Positions 1-8,620 are shown, counted from the first letter of the stretch. The stretch is DNA of 64,000 nucleotides from Dolichospermum sp. DET69 (GCA_017355425.1 CP070233.1:3017501-3081500); one strand, 5' to 3'. Numbers and translations are program-made. Notes: a model not told the origin generated them from the letters alone.

Positions 1-429
1 GCTACTTGCTTGCCAAATATTTGGCAAATAGGTGGAACGGACTTGATTGGGAATTTTGGCATCTAAATCTAACCAAGCATTTTTTCCCGCTAATTGGGAA
101 GCAAAGTCTGGATTAAGGTTAACAACATCTGGTGGCGTTTTTGCTGAGACCGCTGTTAAAATCTTGTTCTCCATTGCAGACCAGGGAACATCTACCCATT
201 TAACTTTGATACTTGGGTTTTGTGATTCAAAGGTCGTAATTAGACTTTGGAAGTAGTTGGTAAATTGCGGTTGGAGTTGCATTGTCCAAAACTCAATTGT
301 GGACACAACCGTTGCGGCAGGTTTGGAATTATTCACATTGCTTGTGCTACAACTAACAATCCAGCTAGTAAGTAAGCCTAGTAATGCCAAACAAACCAGT
401 TGTTTAAATTTTTGCAATCGAATCATCAT
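1..429 (-). CDS. ABC transporter substrate-binding lipoprotein, N-terminal part
   Basis: The frame opens at an ATG at 429 (a second ATG follows at once) and stays open for 143 codons to the left edge, so only the N-terminal part is present. The leader is basic then hydrophobic and ends in SWIVSC at residues 22-27, a lipobox that places the mature protein on a lipid anchor outside the inner membrane. After a Ser/Asn-rich linker comes the pattern of family 1 extracellular solute-binding proteins: a strand with EFWTMQ, a helix, then SIKVKWVDVPW. These bind sugars or similar solutes for an ABC importer. The ligand cannot be told. The partner permease genes would lie to the left. Confidence 0.75.
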   Translation of the reverse strand, partial: MMIRLQKFKQLVCLALLGLLTSWIVSCSTSNVNNSKPAATVVSTIEFWTMQLQPQFTNYFQSLITTFESQNPSIKVKWVDVPWSAMENKILTAVSAKTPPDVVNLNPDFASQLAGKNAWLDLDAKIPNQVRSTYLPNIWQASS

Positions 430-509
430 AGTAGGTGGTAATATTTTGAGAATTAATCTGGGTAAAAAGAAGATGGAGCATTGTGGAGATTATAGGATAT
501 ATCAATTTT

Positions 510-670
510 GGTAATAGGTAATAGGTAATAGGTAATGGGTAATAGGTAATAGGTAATGGGTAATAGGTAATAGGTAATGGGTAATAGGTAATAGGTAATG
601 GGTAATAGGTAATAGGTAATGGGTAATAGGTAATAGGTAATAGGTAATAGGTAATGGGTAATAGGTAATA
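510..670. repeat. Heptamer short tandem repeat array, 23 copies
   Basis: Exactly 23 head-to-tail copies of the 7-mer GGTAATA with a GGTAATG variant, in a mostly regular A-A-G order of the last base. This is the STRR type of repeat known from heterocystous cyanobacteria. It fills the gap between the lipoprotein gene and pilM. The minus strand has no stop and would read as a Leu-Pro-Ile-Thr-Tyr-Tyr repeat protein, which I take to be a by-product of the repeat. Confidence 0.95.
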
Positions 671-700
671 TTCTTCCTCCTTCTTCTTCCTCCTTGTTCC

Positions 701-728
701 TCCTGACTCCTGACTCCTGACTCCTGAC
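701..728. repeat. Second heptamer array, 4 copies of TCCTGAC
   Basis: Four tandem copies of TCCTGAC just upstream of pilM, preceded by a pyrimidine-rich CTTCCTCC stretch at about 671-700. The unit differs from that of the array at 510-670, so two separate heptamer repeats abut here. Any effect on pilM transcription is unknown. Confidence 0.85.
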
Positions 729-765
729 TTTAATATTTTTCTTTAGTAATCTAGCGGGTAAAACT

Positions 766-1872
766 GTGGTTAAAGCCTTCACTAGTTTTTTTGGTAAATC
801 CAATAAAGGTATTGGTATTGAACTAGCACCAGAACGGGTGAACGTAGTACAACTACGTAAACAACGCCAAAACGTAAAAATCGAATCTTTGACAACAGTA
901 CCAGTACCAGAAGGTATCTTTACTGATGGTCAAATCACTGATTCGGTGGGAATGTCCGAAATTATTCAGCAAGCGATCGCTCAAAGCAAAATAAAAGCTA
1001 CCCGTGTTGCTACTTGTATACCGGGACGGGACTCTATTGTGCGATTGATTCCTGTGCCATCTGAATTAGATGACAAGGAATTGCGGGAGATGGTACTCAA
1101 CCATGAAGCCTCTTTATATTTGCCTTATGACCGGGAAGAAGCTGATGTTGACTATCAAAAACTTGGGTATTTTATAGACGAAGACGGCATTGAGAAAGTT
1201 CAGGTTTTGTTAGTTGCGACTCGTAAAGATGTCACACAAACCTATTTAAATACCTTTGAACAGGCAGGATTAACTGTTGATGTCTTAGAAATAAATAGCT
1301 TTGCCCTCATTCGCACTATTCGTGATCAACTGCGGTTATTTGGACCAGAAGAAGCAGCGGTATTAGTTGATATTGAGTTTGATAGTACGGAAATTGCCAT
1401 CATTATCAATGGTGTGCCACAATTTTCTCGAACAGTACCAATTGGAACTTATCAACTACAATCGGCACTGTCAAAGGCTATGAACTTACCCGCATCACGG
1501 GATATGGATATGTTAGAAAGTATGACTATTCCTGCAACTTCAGTAGATTCAGGCAATAGTGGGATAACTGGCAGTAATCCTGGTATGGCTTCGATGTTGA
1601 AAGTTCTGGGAGAATTAGCTGATGAACTGCGGCGCTCTATTGATTTTTACCTCAATCAAAGTGAAAATCTGGAAGTCGCACAGATTCTGTTAGCAGGACC
1701 AGGGGGAGGATTACCACAAATTGATGAGTTTTTTACTCAAAGACTGGGTTTACCAACTACCCAAATAGATCCGATTACTTCTTTGTCTTTGGAGGTAGAT
1801 GCCGAAAAATATCCGTTAATTAAACGTCCTGGGTTGGGTATTATCCTGGGTTTAGGAATGAGAGGGGTGTAA
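766..1872 (+). CDS. pilM: Type IV pilus assembly protein PilM
   Basis: PilM is the cytoplasmic actin-like ATPase that binds the N-terminal tail of PilN and starts the inner-membrane alignment complex of the type IV pilus. The 368-residue product begins GIGIELAPERVNVVQL (residues 16-31), the conserved first phosphate-loop strand and helix of the family. A second nucleotide-site region, LLAGPGGGLPQIDEFF, lies near residue 310. The length is usual. The start is the GTG at 766, which puts the conserved N-terminus in the right place. The gene leads a pilM-N-O-Q run; pilN begins four bases after its stop. In cyanobacteria these pili drive twitching, DNA uptake and hormogonium gliding. Confidence 0.93.
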   Translation: MVKAFTSFFGKSNKGIGIELAPERVNVVQLRKQRQNVKIESLTTVPVPEGIFTDGQITDSVGMSEIIQQAIAQSKIKATRVATCIPGRDSIVRLIPVPSELDDKELREMVLNHEASLYLPYDREEADVDYQKLGYFIDEDGIEKVQVLLVATRKDVTQTYLNTFEQAGLTVDVLEINSFALIRTIRDQLRLFGPEEAAVLVDIEFDSTEIAIIINGVPQFSRTVPIGTYQLQSALSKAMNLPASRDMDMLESMTIPATSVDSGNSGITGSNPGMASMLKVLGELADELRRSIDFYLNQSENLEVAQILLAGPGGGLPQIDEFFTQRLGLPTTQIDPITSLSLEVDAEKYPLIKRPGLGIILGLGMRGV

Positions 1873-1876
1873 TCCA

Positions 1877-2683
1877 ATGTACAGTCTAGATATTAACTTT
1901 CTTAAAGACCGTCCAGAATATCAAAAGCAAACTACAACAGGGGCTACAAAACCTTCTATTCAACTAGGAAATTTAATCCCAGTTTATATAGGAGTAGGAG
2001 TAGGTTTAGTATTACCGGCTTTGGTATTTATTGGTTTGTCAGTCCTGGAAGGAAAAACTGCTGAATTAACACAGGAAATAGCAAAAATAGAGGAAGAAGG
2101 TAAGAGTTTAGATGGCAGAATAGCCAACATTAAGAAAATTAAAGAGGAAACAGCCGGCATTAATAGCCAAACGAAAGCTTTAGTAACGGTGTTTGATCAA
2201 ATACGTCCTTGGTCAGCAATGTTACAGGATTTGCGCGATCGCATTCCTAACAAAGTCCAAATCGAAACTATTAAGCAAATTGCCGCTCCTCCTCCTGGTA
2301 AAGATCCTGTAGCTGCAACCCCTGGTGCAGCACCCCCTAGTAATACCTCTGGATTCTTAGAAATTTCTGGTTTTGCTATTTCCTATGCCTTAGTCAATGA
2401 TTTTGCCCTCAGTCTAGGACAATCGAAATTTTTAAATGATCACGAAACCAAAATTATCACAGCAGAATTAGTAGATGCACCAGCTATTACAGGTTTTCTT
2501 CCCCCAAAAGCTGAGAAATCTAATATAAGAATTAAACCTCTTCAAGTAGTTAAATACACTATTAAAACAGGTTTAAGTAGTGTGCCAGCATCCGATTTAA
2601 TTCAAGAGTTAGAGAAAAAAGGCACAGTTGGATTAGTAGATAGACTTCGTAATATCAAAAAAGTAGGAGTCATTTCCCAATGA
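1877..2683 (+). CDS. pilN: Type IV pilus assembly protein PilN
   Basis: PilN is a bitopic inner-membrane protein. Its short cytoplasmic tail docks on PilM and its periplasmic part pairs with PilO. The tail here is YSLDINFLKDRPEYQ (residues 2-16), matching the PilM-binding motif. One membrane span runs from about residue 34 to 56, then a coiled coil (about 57-100), then a Pro/Ala-rich stretch near residue 140 and a ferredoxin-like C-terminal domain. At 268 residues it is longer than proteobacterial PilN, as is usual for cyanobacteria. Its stop overlaps the pilO start by four bases, which suggests coupled translation. Confidence 0.9.
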   Translation: MYSLDINFLKDRPEYQKQTTTGATKPSIQLGNLIPVYIGVGVGLVLPALVFIGLSVLEGKTAELTQEIAKIEEEGKSLDGRIANIKKIKEETAGINSQTKALVTVFDQIRPWSAMLQDLRDRIPNKVQIETIKQIAAPPPGKDPVAATPGAAPPSNTSGFLEISGFAISYALVNDFALSLGQSKFLNDHETKIITAELVDAPAITGFLPPKAEKSNIRIKPLQVVKYTIKTGLSSVPASDLIQELEKKGTVGLVDRLRNIKKVGVISQ

Positions 2684-3456
2684 CATATAGTGATGATTTA
2701 AATTTTTCCAATCAAGGTACAGAGACTCAAGATTCTGGGCCTGTTGTTTTTGGTATCACCTTAACACCAACTATTATTGGTGGTGTAGTCGGCTTTTTAG
2801 GGGTAGCAGGTGCAGGTTATATGCTATTTAACATAGCAATGCCCGCTTGGGATACCTATCAACAACTACAAACCAAACGTGATCAACTGCAAACAGAAGT
2901 TACTCAAAAGAAAACCCAAGCCCAACAAATCGGTAAAGTAGAAGCAGATTTAGCCACATCTAAACAACAACAAACACAAGTTTTAGCTTTATTTGCAAAT
3001 GAAAAAAGTTTGGATACCTTATTACTAGATACCAGTCGGTTAATAGATTCTAGTAATAGTAAAGCTTTTGGTAATGCCATTAGAGCCAAGCTGAAAAGAT
3101 TTGTTCCTGTTTCTGAAAAACCTGTTCTTATAGAAGATGGCAGTTTTGGGGCAGAAGTTAACAATAAACTCAAACGCAGTATCGTCAATGTGGATATTGA
3201 GGGAGACTTTGAACAAACTCAATCAATTATGCGGAACATTGAACGATTACAGCCTTTATTGTTAGTCAAAAACTATGACTCCAAATTAACTCCACCAGAG
3301 ATGTCAGACGATAAAGATAACCCCGTGCAAATTGGTATTGGTAAACTGACAACAACTTTTGCACTAGAAGCTTTAATGCCACTAACTTCTGAAGAATCAA
3401 CAAATTTAGCAGCTAAAGCCGCAGCCGCAGCCGCAGCCGCACCACCGAAAAAATAA
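2680..3456 (+). CDS. pilO: Type IV pilus assembly protein PilO
   Basis: PilO has the same fold as PilN and forms a heterodimer with it in the periplasm, linking the motor platform to the secretin. The 258-residue product has an N-terminal cytoplasmic segment, one membrane span at about 27-50, a Gln/Lys-rich coiled coil (about 60-110) and a globular C-terminal domain. The last 20 residues include an uninterrupted Ala run before PPKK, encoded by a GCA/GCC repeat at about 3415-3442 that could be prone to length change. The start codon lies inside the pilN stop region. No pilP gene follows; pilQ is next after a 161-bp gap. Confidence 0.88.
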   Translation: MTYSDDLNFSNQGTETQDSGPVVFGITLTPTIIGGVVGFLGVAGAGYMLFNIAMPAWDTYQQLQTKRDQLQTEVTQKKTQAQQIGKVEADLATSKQQQTQVLALFANEKSLDTLLLDTSRLIDSSNSKAFGNAIRAKLKRFVPVSEKPVLIEDGSFGAEVNNKLKRSIVNVDIEGDFEQTQSIMRNIERLQPLLLVKNYDSKLTPPEMSDDKDNPVQIGIGKLTTTFALEALMPLTSEESTNLAAKAAAAAAAAPPKK

Positions 3457-3617
3457 GCACATTTAAGGCAATTAATAGTATATTTACGCAAAAGGAGGTT
3501 ATGCAAAAATCCCAGATAATGACTATATAGACAATCAAAAACCGCCAATTTAAAATTAGCGGTTAAAAAATAGAAATAGATGACAATTTAGACTTTTATT
3601 TATGTGAGGAATGAACT

Positions 3618-5918
3618 GTGAAACAGTTTCATAATAATGTTTTCGTTTCAAGTGCAGCAGCTTGTGTACTCTTAGCAGCCCAACCAGTCTTAGCACAACT
3701 AACACAAGTTACTGATGTCAAACTCAATCCCATTGAGGGCGGAGTCAGTGTCATTTTAAAAACTGCGGCTGGAGATCGTCCCCAAGTATTCACAACTAAA
3801 AAAGACAAATCTTTAGTTGCAGATGTGATTAATGCTCAACTGCGTTTACCCAAAGGTGATAACTTCCGTCAAGAAAATCCAGCGCCGGGTATCGCATCTA
3901 TTGAAGTTAAACAGTTAGATACCAATAGCATTCGGGTGACAGTCGTAGGTATTGATGATACACCCAAAAATCAGCCCGTAATGCGAAAGGATAACAATCT
4001 TACCCTAGGCTTTACCACCACAACAAATTCAACAGCAGCAAACGCTACTAAGCCTACAGAAAAAGTATCAGCAGTATTAGCTACCACTACCCCCACGGAA
4101 AAAGTACAAGTAGCACCAGCTACTACTAACTCTACGGAAAAAGTATTTGTAGCACCAGCTACAACATCTGAATATAAACCAGATCAGCCAGGTAAACGCC
4201 CAGATGTTTTAGTACCTAATCCTCAAGTTACCATTGACGGTAAAATTGCCCAATCCGCAGGGCCAAATCAACCTTATAATCAAGCTCCTCCTTTCTTACC
4301 TAGAGCCGTCGCGCCACCAGTAGGAGATATTACTCAATCGAATATTGATACATCTCCTACTGTGATTGATTTAGGCACTCAGGAACGAGTTCCCCGCTTG
4401 GTATTGCGTGATGCACCTGTGAGAGAAGTTTTATCACTGTTAGCGCGGGCTGCTAACTTAAACGTAGTTTATAGCGGTGGTGAAGCAGAAAAATCACCAG
4501 GTGCTGCTGCTGGTGCGGAAGGTGCAACTAAGACATCTCAGACAATTTCTCTAGATATAGAAAACGAACCTGTGCAAGATGTCTTTAACTACGTCTTGCG
4601 TTTGAGTGGTTTAGAAGCTAACCGCACTGGACGCACTATTTTTGTCGGTGCTAAATTACCTAACTCCACTCGTGATACTGTCATGCGTAGCCTGCGATTA
4701 AATCAAGTAAATGTGGGAGTGGCATTAAACTTTTTAGTAGCTTTAGGTGCAGAAAGTGCAGTTAGCCGGGAACGACTTGTTACAAGTGTCAATGCTGTAA
4801 CTGTTGGTGCTGGTGTAGCTCCCGTGAGTACCCAAACTCAAACTACCACAGAGACAAAAGTTGAAACTCAACGGATTGAATATAAAGACTCCACACCTTT
4901 ACTAAGAGGGTTACAAGCTTCAGGAGATGAACGTACCAATTCTGTCACATTAATTGGTAATCCTAAGATGGTGGAGATGGCAATCTCTCAATTAGTACAG
5001 CTTGATGTCCGTCGTCGGCAAGTGGTGGTGAATGTCAAAATTATTGATGTCAACCTTCAGGGTATTCAAGAGTCTAACTCTAGTTTTTCCTTTGGTCTTG
5101 GTAATAGCTATTTTACCAATGATGGTGGTGCAGCGACTTTCAATTTTGCTGGTTTTCGTCCAGCTACAGGAAGTGAAGTAGCAAGTAACGTTAGTGGTGG
5201 TCTACCTGTGGTTGCTACAACTACCGCAGCAGGAACTCAAGGAACAGCAACATCTGCTCTGCCTTCTCTCTTCCAGTTCCCTAAAAAGTTTCTGGCTAGT
5301 TTGCAAGCACAGGTCACGAGTGGTAATGCTAAGATTTTGACTGATCCAACCCTAATTGTCCAAGAAGGACAGGAAGCTGTAGTTAAGTTGTTTTCAGAAG
5401 TTTATGCAGGAATAAAAAGCTCGGCACAAACTACAGGTACTTCATCTATCTCCACTACAGAACCTATTATTAAGGAATCAGGTCTATCCCTAGCGGTGAA
5501 AGTAGAAAGAATTGATGATAATGGTTTTGTTTCCTTGTCTGTTGCCCCTACTGTAACTGGGGTGGGAGGTACAGCAGCAGCAGGCGGTAGTAGTGGTACA
5601 ATTACTCTGTTATCCGCAAGAACCCTTACATCTGGTCAAATTCGCTTACGAGACGGTCAGACGCTGATTCTTTCGGGGATTATCCAAGACTCAGACCGTA
5701 CAACTGTCTCCAAATTACCAATTTTGGGTGATATTCCCTTGTTAGGTTCGCTGTTTAGAAAGTCCAATAGAACGAATGAGCGCAGAGAGGTAATTGTCTT
5801 ACTGACACCTCAAATTATGGATGACTCAGAGCGTTCTAGCTATGGTTATAATTACAATCCTAGTCCCCAAGTCCGACAAATCCTGGAACGTCGTGGGTTG
5901 AAAGTTCAGCCTCGGTAG
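3618..5918 (+). CDS. pilQ: Type IV pilus secretin PilQ with AMIN domain
   Basis: PilQ forms the outer-membrane gate through which the pilus passes. The 766-residue product has a signal peptide ending near AQPVLAQ (residues 21-27), an AMIN domain (about 28-135) that binds peptidoglycan, a Thr/Pro-rich linker with near-repeats of the form TEKVxVAPATT (about 148-185), secretin N0/N1 domains (VPRLVLRDAPVREVLSLL near 258-275) and the C-terminal secretin beta-domain, ending in the usual SKLPILGDIPLLGSLFR segment near 702-718. The start is a GTG with GAGGAA seven bases upstream. The 161-bp gap after pilO contains an AT-rich hairpin (AACCGCC/AGCGGTT at about 3539-3565), so pilQ may have its own promoter. 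Confidence 0.93.
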   Translation: MKQFHNNVFVSSAAACVLLAAQPVLAQLTQVTDVKLNPIEGGVSVILKTAAGDRPQVFTTKKDKSLVADVINAQLRLPKGDNFRQENPAPGIASIEVKQLDTNSIRVTVVGIDDTPKNQPVMRKDNNLTLGFTTTTNSTAANATKPTEKVSAVLATTTPTEKVQVAPATTNSTEKVFVAPATTSEYKPDQPGKRPDVLVPNPQVTIDGKIAQSAGPNQPYNQAPPFLPRAVAPPVGDITQSNIDTSPTVIDLGTQERVPRLVLRDAPVREVLSLLARAANLNVVYSGGEAEKSPGAAAGAEGATKTSQTISLDIENEPVQDVFNYVLRLSGLEANRTGRTIFVGAKLPNSTRDTVMRSLRLNQVNVGVALNFLVALGAESAVSRERLVTSVNAVTVGAGVAPVSTQTQTTTETKVETQRIEYKDSTPLLRGLQASGDERTNSVTLIGNPKMVEMAISQLVQLDVRRRQVVVNVKIIDVNLQGIQESNSSFSFGLGNSYFTNDGGAATFNFAGFRPATGSEVASNVSGGLPVVATTTAAGTQGTATSALPSLFQFPKKFLASLQAQVTSGNAKILTDPTLIVQEGQEAVVKLFSEVYAGIKSSAQTTGTSSISTTEPIIKESGLSLAVKVERIDDNGFVSLSVAPTVTGVGGTAAAGGSSGTITLLSARTLTSGQIRLRDGQTLILSGIIQDSDRTTVSKLPILGDIPLLGSLFRKSNRTNERREVIVLLTPQIMDDSERSSYGYNYNPSPQVRQILERRGLKVQPR

Positions 5919-6233
5919 TTCGTTATTAGTGATTGTTTTGCAGATACCCGATTTATTGGGGGAAGTCGGGTATTTAGCGGTATTCAGTTTATCAAGCTTG
6001 TGATAAGTTAAATAATGTTCATATTTGTATATACAAATGTCATTTTTATCGCTATGCTAGAAACTGTAAATCCTATCTTCCGCACCCTCAACTGTCACAA
6101 TCGGTTTTTACTGTTTTTTATGATGAAATGAGGATGTATTGTATACCAAATCTCGATGAATTAACGGATACATGATGCCGACAAGGCATAATTTGTATCC
6201 AAAAATCAAGAGAAAATCAAGTGATAATACTAT
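5919..6233. other. Gap with a hairpin after pilQ and a palindrome
   Basis: An ATACCCGA/TCGGGTAT stem at 5944-5973 follows pilQ by 25 bases and may end the pil transcript, though no clear T-run follows. A perfect 16-bp palindrome, ATTTGTATATACAAAT, sits at 6023-6038. It could be an operator for the toxin-antitoxin pair about 200 bp downstream, but it may be chance in AT-rich DNA. Nothing else was recognised. Confidence 0.4.
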
Positions 6234-6554
6234 GTGACACCCCAGGGTGCGGAATGTGGGGTAAATGGCTTTGATTGGGATGAAGGAAACTCTGCAAAAT
6301 GCTGGAATCGTGTTTCTCAAGAAGAAATCGAGTATTTATTTCATCAAAAGGATGTTTTTATTACCCCAGATATTAGGCATTCTGAAAATGAAGATAGATA
6401 TCTTGCTATAGGAGTTTCCTGTAAAGGAAGACACATTTTTGTAGCCTTTACCTTTCGCAATCAGCAAAAAGAAAACCTGATTCGACCAATCAGCGCCAGA
6501 TATATGCACGAAAAAGAGGTACTTTCTTATGAAGAAAACTTTCCCAAGAATTAA
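6234..6554 (+). CDS. BrnT family (DUF497) toxin of a type II toxin-antitoxin pair
   Basis: BrnT toxins are small RelE-fold ribonucleases that block translation and are held inactive by BrnA. The product keeps the family's layout: FDWDEG (residues 13-18) in place of the usual F-x-W-D-E opening, a helix that would carry the SxEE motif, then the strand pair GRHIFVAFTFR (68-78) and the closing IRPISARYMHEKE (84-96). An in-frame stop at 6225-6227 limits the start to the GTG at 6234 or later. The true start could be a few codons in, because most BrnT proteins begin close to the FxWDE motif. The antitoxin gene overlaps its end by 26 bases, the normal toxin-first order. Confidence 0.72.
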   Translation: MTPQGAECGVNGFDWDEGNSAKCWNRVSQEEIEYLFHQKDVFITPDIRHSENEDRYLAIGVSCKGRHIFVAFTFRNQQKENLIRPISARYMHEKEVLSYEENFPKN

Positions 6555-6783
6555 AACGGATGAAGAAATAGAAGCACTTTTAGAAGATGATTTATCAGAG
6601 TATCTTCATCCCGGAAATTTTCAGCCAGTAACTTTTGAGTTTAAACCTAAAGACAAAAGCGTCAATGTCAGAATGTCCGAACAAATGTTGGAAGCAGTTA
6701 AGAAGGTTTCACAAAAAGAAGGTATCCCCTATCAACGCTATATTAGACGGGCTATAGAAAGGTCATTGGGTACTGAATGTTAG
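6529..6783 (+). CDS. BrnA-like ribbon-helix-helix antitoxin
   Basis: This 84-residue protein has an acidic N-terminal half that would wrap the toxin and a C-terminal ribbon-helix-helix DNA-binding part, VNVRMSEQMLEAVKKVSQKEGIPYQRYIRRAIERSL (residues 45-80; written here as a domain span). The pattern matches BrnA/CopG antitoxins, which repress their own promoter as dimers bound to toxin. The ATG at 6529 lies inside the toxin gene, so translation is likely coupled. Assignment rests on the pairing and the fold pattern. Confidence 0.72.
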   Translation: MKKTFPRIKTDEEIEALLEDDLSEYLHPGNFQPVTFEFKPKDKSVNVRMSEQMLEAVKKVSQKEGIPYQRYIRRAIERSLGTEC

Positions 6784-6800
6784 TGATATAACTACAGCTT

Positions 6801-7133
6801 TTAATGTGTAGCAAACTCTGTAAATTCGCGCATATCAGGGGAGTGGAATCCCAAAACTATATCTTCTTTAGGTACACCCTTTTCTAGCAGTACCGTAGCA
6901 ATTCCCACTTCAGTCCCATCATGCTGTATCCAGATTTTGCCGTCTTTGATATCAATGTGTATACTACATCCATGAGTACGATTATTCCCGCGCCAACCAG
7001 TATGTAATAGAAGATAATGGTCGTGTTGTGTATCTATGACCGCTTGGGCTTCGATTTTTTCTGGAGAAAATCGCCTTTGCGCTTTTTCTAAAATTAAATT
7101 CTGAATGATTTGACGGTATTCTTCTACTGCCAT
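6801..7133 (-). CDS. xisI: XisI family protein (fdxN element excision controlling factor)
   Basis: XisI was first described in Anabaena 7120 as one of the factors needed, with XisF and XisH, for excision of the fdxN element in heterocysts. The family is common outside that element and its biochemical role is unknown. The 110-residue product has the family pattern: YRQIIQNLI near the start, DHYLLLHTGWRGNNRTHGCSIH in the middle (residues 38-59, given as a span), GKIWIQHDGTE and a closing GFHSPDMREFTEFA. Its start overlaps the xisH stop by ten bases, so the two are translated together. Confidence 0.88.
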   Translation of the reverse strand: MAVEEYRQIIQNLILEKAQRRFSPEKIEAQAVIDTQHDHYLLLHTGWRGNNRTHGCSIHIDIKDGKIWIQHDGTEVGIATVLLEKGVPKEDIVLGFHSPDMREFTEFATH

Positions 7134-7531
7134 TGGACAATTATCTCCTGTTTTGGCTCATAAACAAGTAGGTTAATTTGATTTCTGGCAATTACTGACC
7201 TGGTAAAACGACGTTGAAAGAATGACTTATAAACTGAATCGGGTATTGCCAGATACAATTTTCGTTGCGGATCAAATTCTTCCAGAGCATACTGGTAGTT
7301 AAGAAACTGCCCAAGGGCGGTATGAAATTCGGAAACATTTGACCCTCCAATAAAACTTTTGATTTCAACAGCAATCTTTTCTTCTGCTCTTTCAGCCGCT
7401 AACATCTCTGCTGCTAGGTCAATTTCAAAATCTACATCTCCAACGCTTACCTCATAGGGGTCAGCAGTGATTGTCCATCCTTCTTTCTCTAAAGCAGTTC
7501 TTACTGCATAGTGAAACCGATCTTTGGCCAT
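7124..7531 (-). CDS. xisH: XisH family protein, endonuclease-like fold
   Basis: XisH proteins belong to the PD-(D/E)XK nuclease-like group. The acidic core is visible as DVDFEIDLAAE followed by EEKIAVEIKSF, giving the D...ExK pattern at about residues 38-67. I chose the ATG at 7531 (protein begins MAKDRFH), the family's conserved N-terminus; an upstream ATG at 7558 would add nine unconserved residues. The product is then 135 residues. It precedes xisI in the same transcript. An XisF-like recombinase lies about 18 kb away at 25.6-26.9 kb, so all three protein types of the fdxN excision set occur in this window, though not as one locus. Confidence 0.88.
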   Translation of the reverse strand: MAKDRFHYAVRTALEKEGWTITADPYEVSVGDVDFEIDLAAEMLAAERAEEKIAVEIKSFIGGSNVSEFHTALGQFLNYQYALEEFDPQRKLYLAIPDSVYKSFFQRRFTRSVIARNQINLLVYEPKQEIIVQWQ

Positions 7532-7747
7532 GTAATATTTCCTAATTCCTAACCTCAAAACATTATTAACATTTTAACCAGAAATATTAGTAGCAGTTAA
7601 AAATATCAATAAGTTAACTTGATTACCCACCTCAGTATATTCCGCAGGAAAAAATTAATATATTGATTGTGGGGTGGGCTTCTAGCCTGCCCTAATCAAT
7701 AATACTATTTGTTTTATTTATTTTTGCCCATCTACTTAATAGAAATC

Positions 7748-8284
7748 TTAGCTACTAATTAACTCTACAGCATCTCGTCCATCACTATCTTGCAGATAAA
7801 CTTTGACAATTTCTTCTTTTGCTGTCGGTAACTTTTTCCCTACAAAATCTGGATGAATTGGTAACTCCCGATGACCCCTATCTACTAATACAGCTAGACG
7901 AATTACTTCCGGTCTACCATACTCAGTTACGGCATTTAAAGCAGCACGAATAGTTCTGCCTTTAAAAATGACATCATCTACGAGTACCACCGTTTTTCCA
8001 GTCAAATCAAAGGGAATGTCAGTTTTTTCTGGAGTTCTCAACCCAATTTTATCAAGATCATCTCGATAAAATGTAATATCCAAAGCACCTACAGAAACGC
8101 TGATATCTTCTAGAATTTCTATTTGCCGAGCTAATGAATAGGCTAATGGGACTCCTCTCGTATGAATACCCAAAAGTAACAACTGAGATAAATCTCGTGT
8201 CCTTTCTATAATCTGAGAAGCCATCCGAGTTAATGTCCGACGCAATTCTTCTGATGAGAGAATTTCAACTACTTTGGTAGACAT
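7748..8284 (-). CDS. pyrR: Bifunctional pyr operon regulator / uracil phosphoribosyltransferase PyrR
   Basis: PyrR in Gram-positive bacteria attenuates pyrimidine genes by binding RNA and also converts uracil and PRPP to UMP. The 178-residue product has the PRPP-binding loop [18 protein letters not shown] at about 96-113, the Arg-rich [14 protein letters not shown] segment near 36 and the closing [18 protein letters not shown]. The ATG at 8284 gives the family N-terminus MSTKVVEIL; the frame continues upstream to an ATG at 8344 but that stretch is not conserved. No pyr operon is next to it. A hairpin lies at 8367-8388 upstream. In cyanobacteria the regulatory role is not settled. Confidence 0.92.
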   Translation of the reverse strand: MSTKVVEILSSEELRRTLTRMASQIIERTRDLSQLLLLGIHTRGVPLAYSLARQIEILEDISVSVGALDITFYRDDLDKIGLRTPEKTDIPFDLTGKTVVLVDDVIFKGRTIRAALNAVTEYGRPEVIRLAVLVDRGHRELPIHPDFVGKKLPTAKEEIVKVYLQDSDGRDAVELISS

Positions 8285-8366
8285 GAGATTAGTAATTAGT
8301 AATTGGTGACGGTAGGGGTAAAGCAAGAGCTTCATAGATGTCAACTTAACCTAAAACCTATTACCC

Positions 8367-8388
8367 GACTGGGAATGAATTCCCAGTC
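8367..8388. repeat. Perfect hairpin upstream of pyrR
   Basis: GACTGGGAAT and ATTCCCAGTC are perfect reverse complements around a two-base loop. A similar hairpin, AGGGAATTTATTCCCT, lies at about 8946-8961. Such GGGAATxxATTCCC hairpins recur between cyanobacterial genes. There is no T-run on either side, so I do not call it a terminator. Confidence 0.6.
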
Positions 8389-8455
8389 TCAAAGTATTAT
8401 TCTGTAATTTTTATCACAGTTATACCCCACCCTAACCCTCCCCGATGTGTTGGGG

Positions 8456-8620
8456 CTACGGTGTACACACAAGTCTTCTAGAGTTGCCCCACAACGTTTA
8501 GATCCCCCCAACCCCCCTTAAAAAGGGGGGCTAAATTCTTCAAAGTCCCCCTTTTTAAGGGGGATTTAGGGGGATCGGATAACGTTTAGCATCCTGTCTA
8601 GAGATGTGTGTACACCGTAG
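8456..8620. mobile_element. 165-bp MITE-like element (family B, copy 1) with 11-bp target duplication
   Basis: The element is bounded by CTACGGTGTACACAC and its exact reverse complement. ATGTGTTGGGG (11 bp) occurs directly on both sides, at 8445-8455 and 8621-8631. Removing the element and one repeat restores a CCGATGTGTTGGGGAGGGG site whose unoccupied equivalent is visible at about 21752-21769. Inside are C/G-rich arms (ATCCCCCCAACCCCCC, CCCCCTTTTTAAGGGGG) able to form a strong hairpin. It has no coding capacity, so it must have been moved in trans. It is nearly identical, inverted, to the copy at 44723-44887. Confidence 0.88.

Noticed and set aside
510-670. CRISPR array
   Set aside because: The units are 7 bp long and directly adjacent, with no spacers and no cas genes nearby.
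453-803. Minus-strand frame of 116 residues with a Leu-Pro-Ile-Thr-Tyr-Tyr repeat
   Set aside because: It is the translation of the heptamer array on the opposite strand, and its start overlaps the pilM start. A 7-bp unit that lacks stops in one frame gives such a frame by itself.
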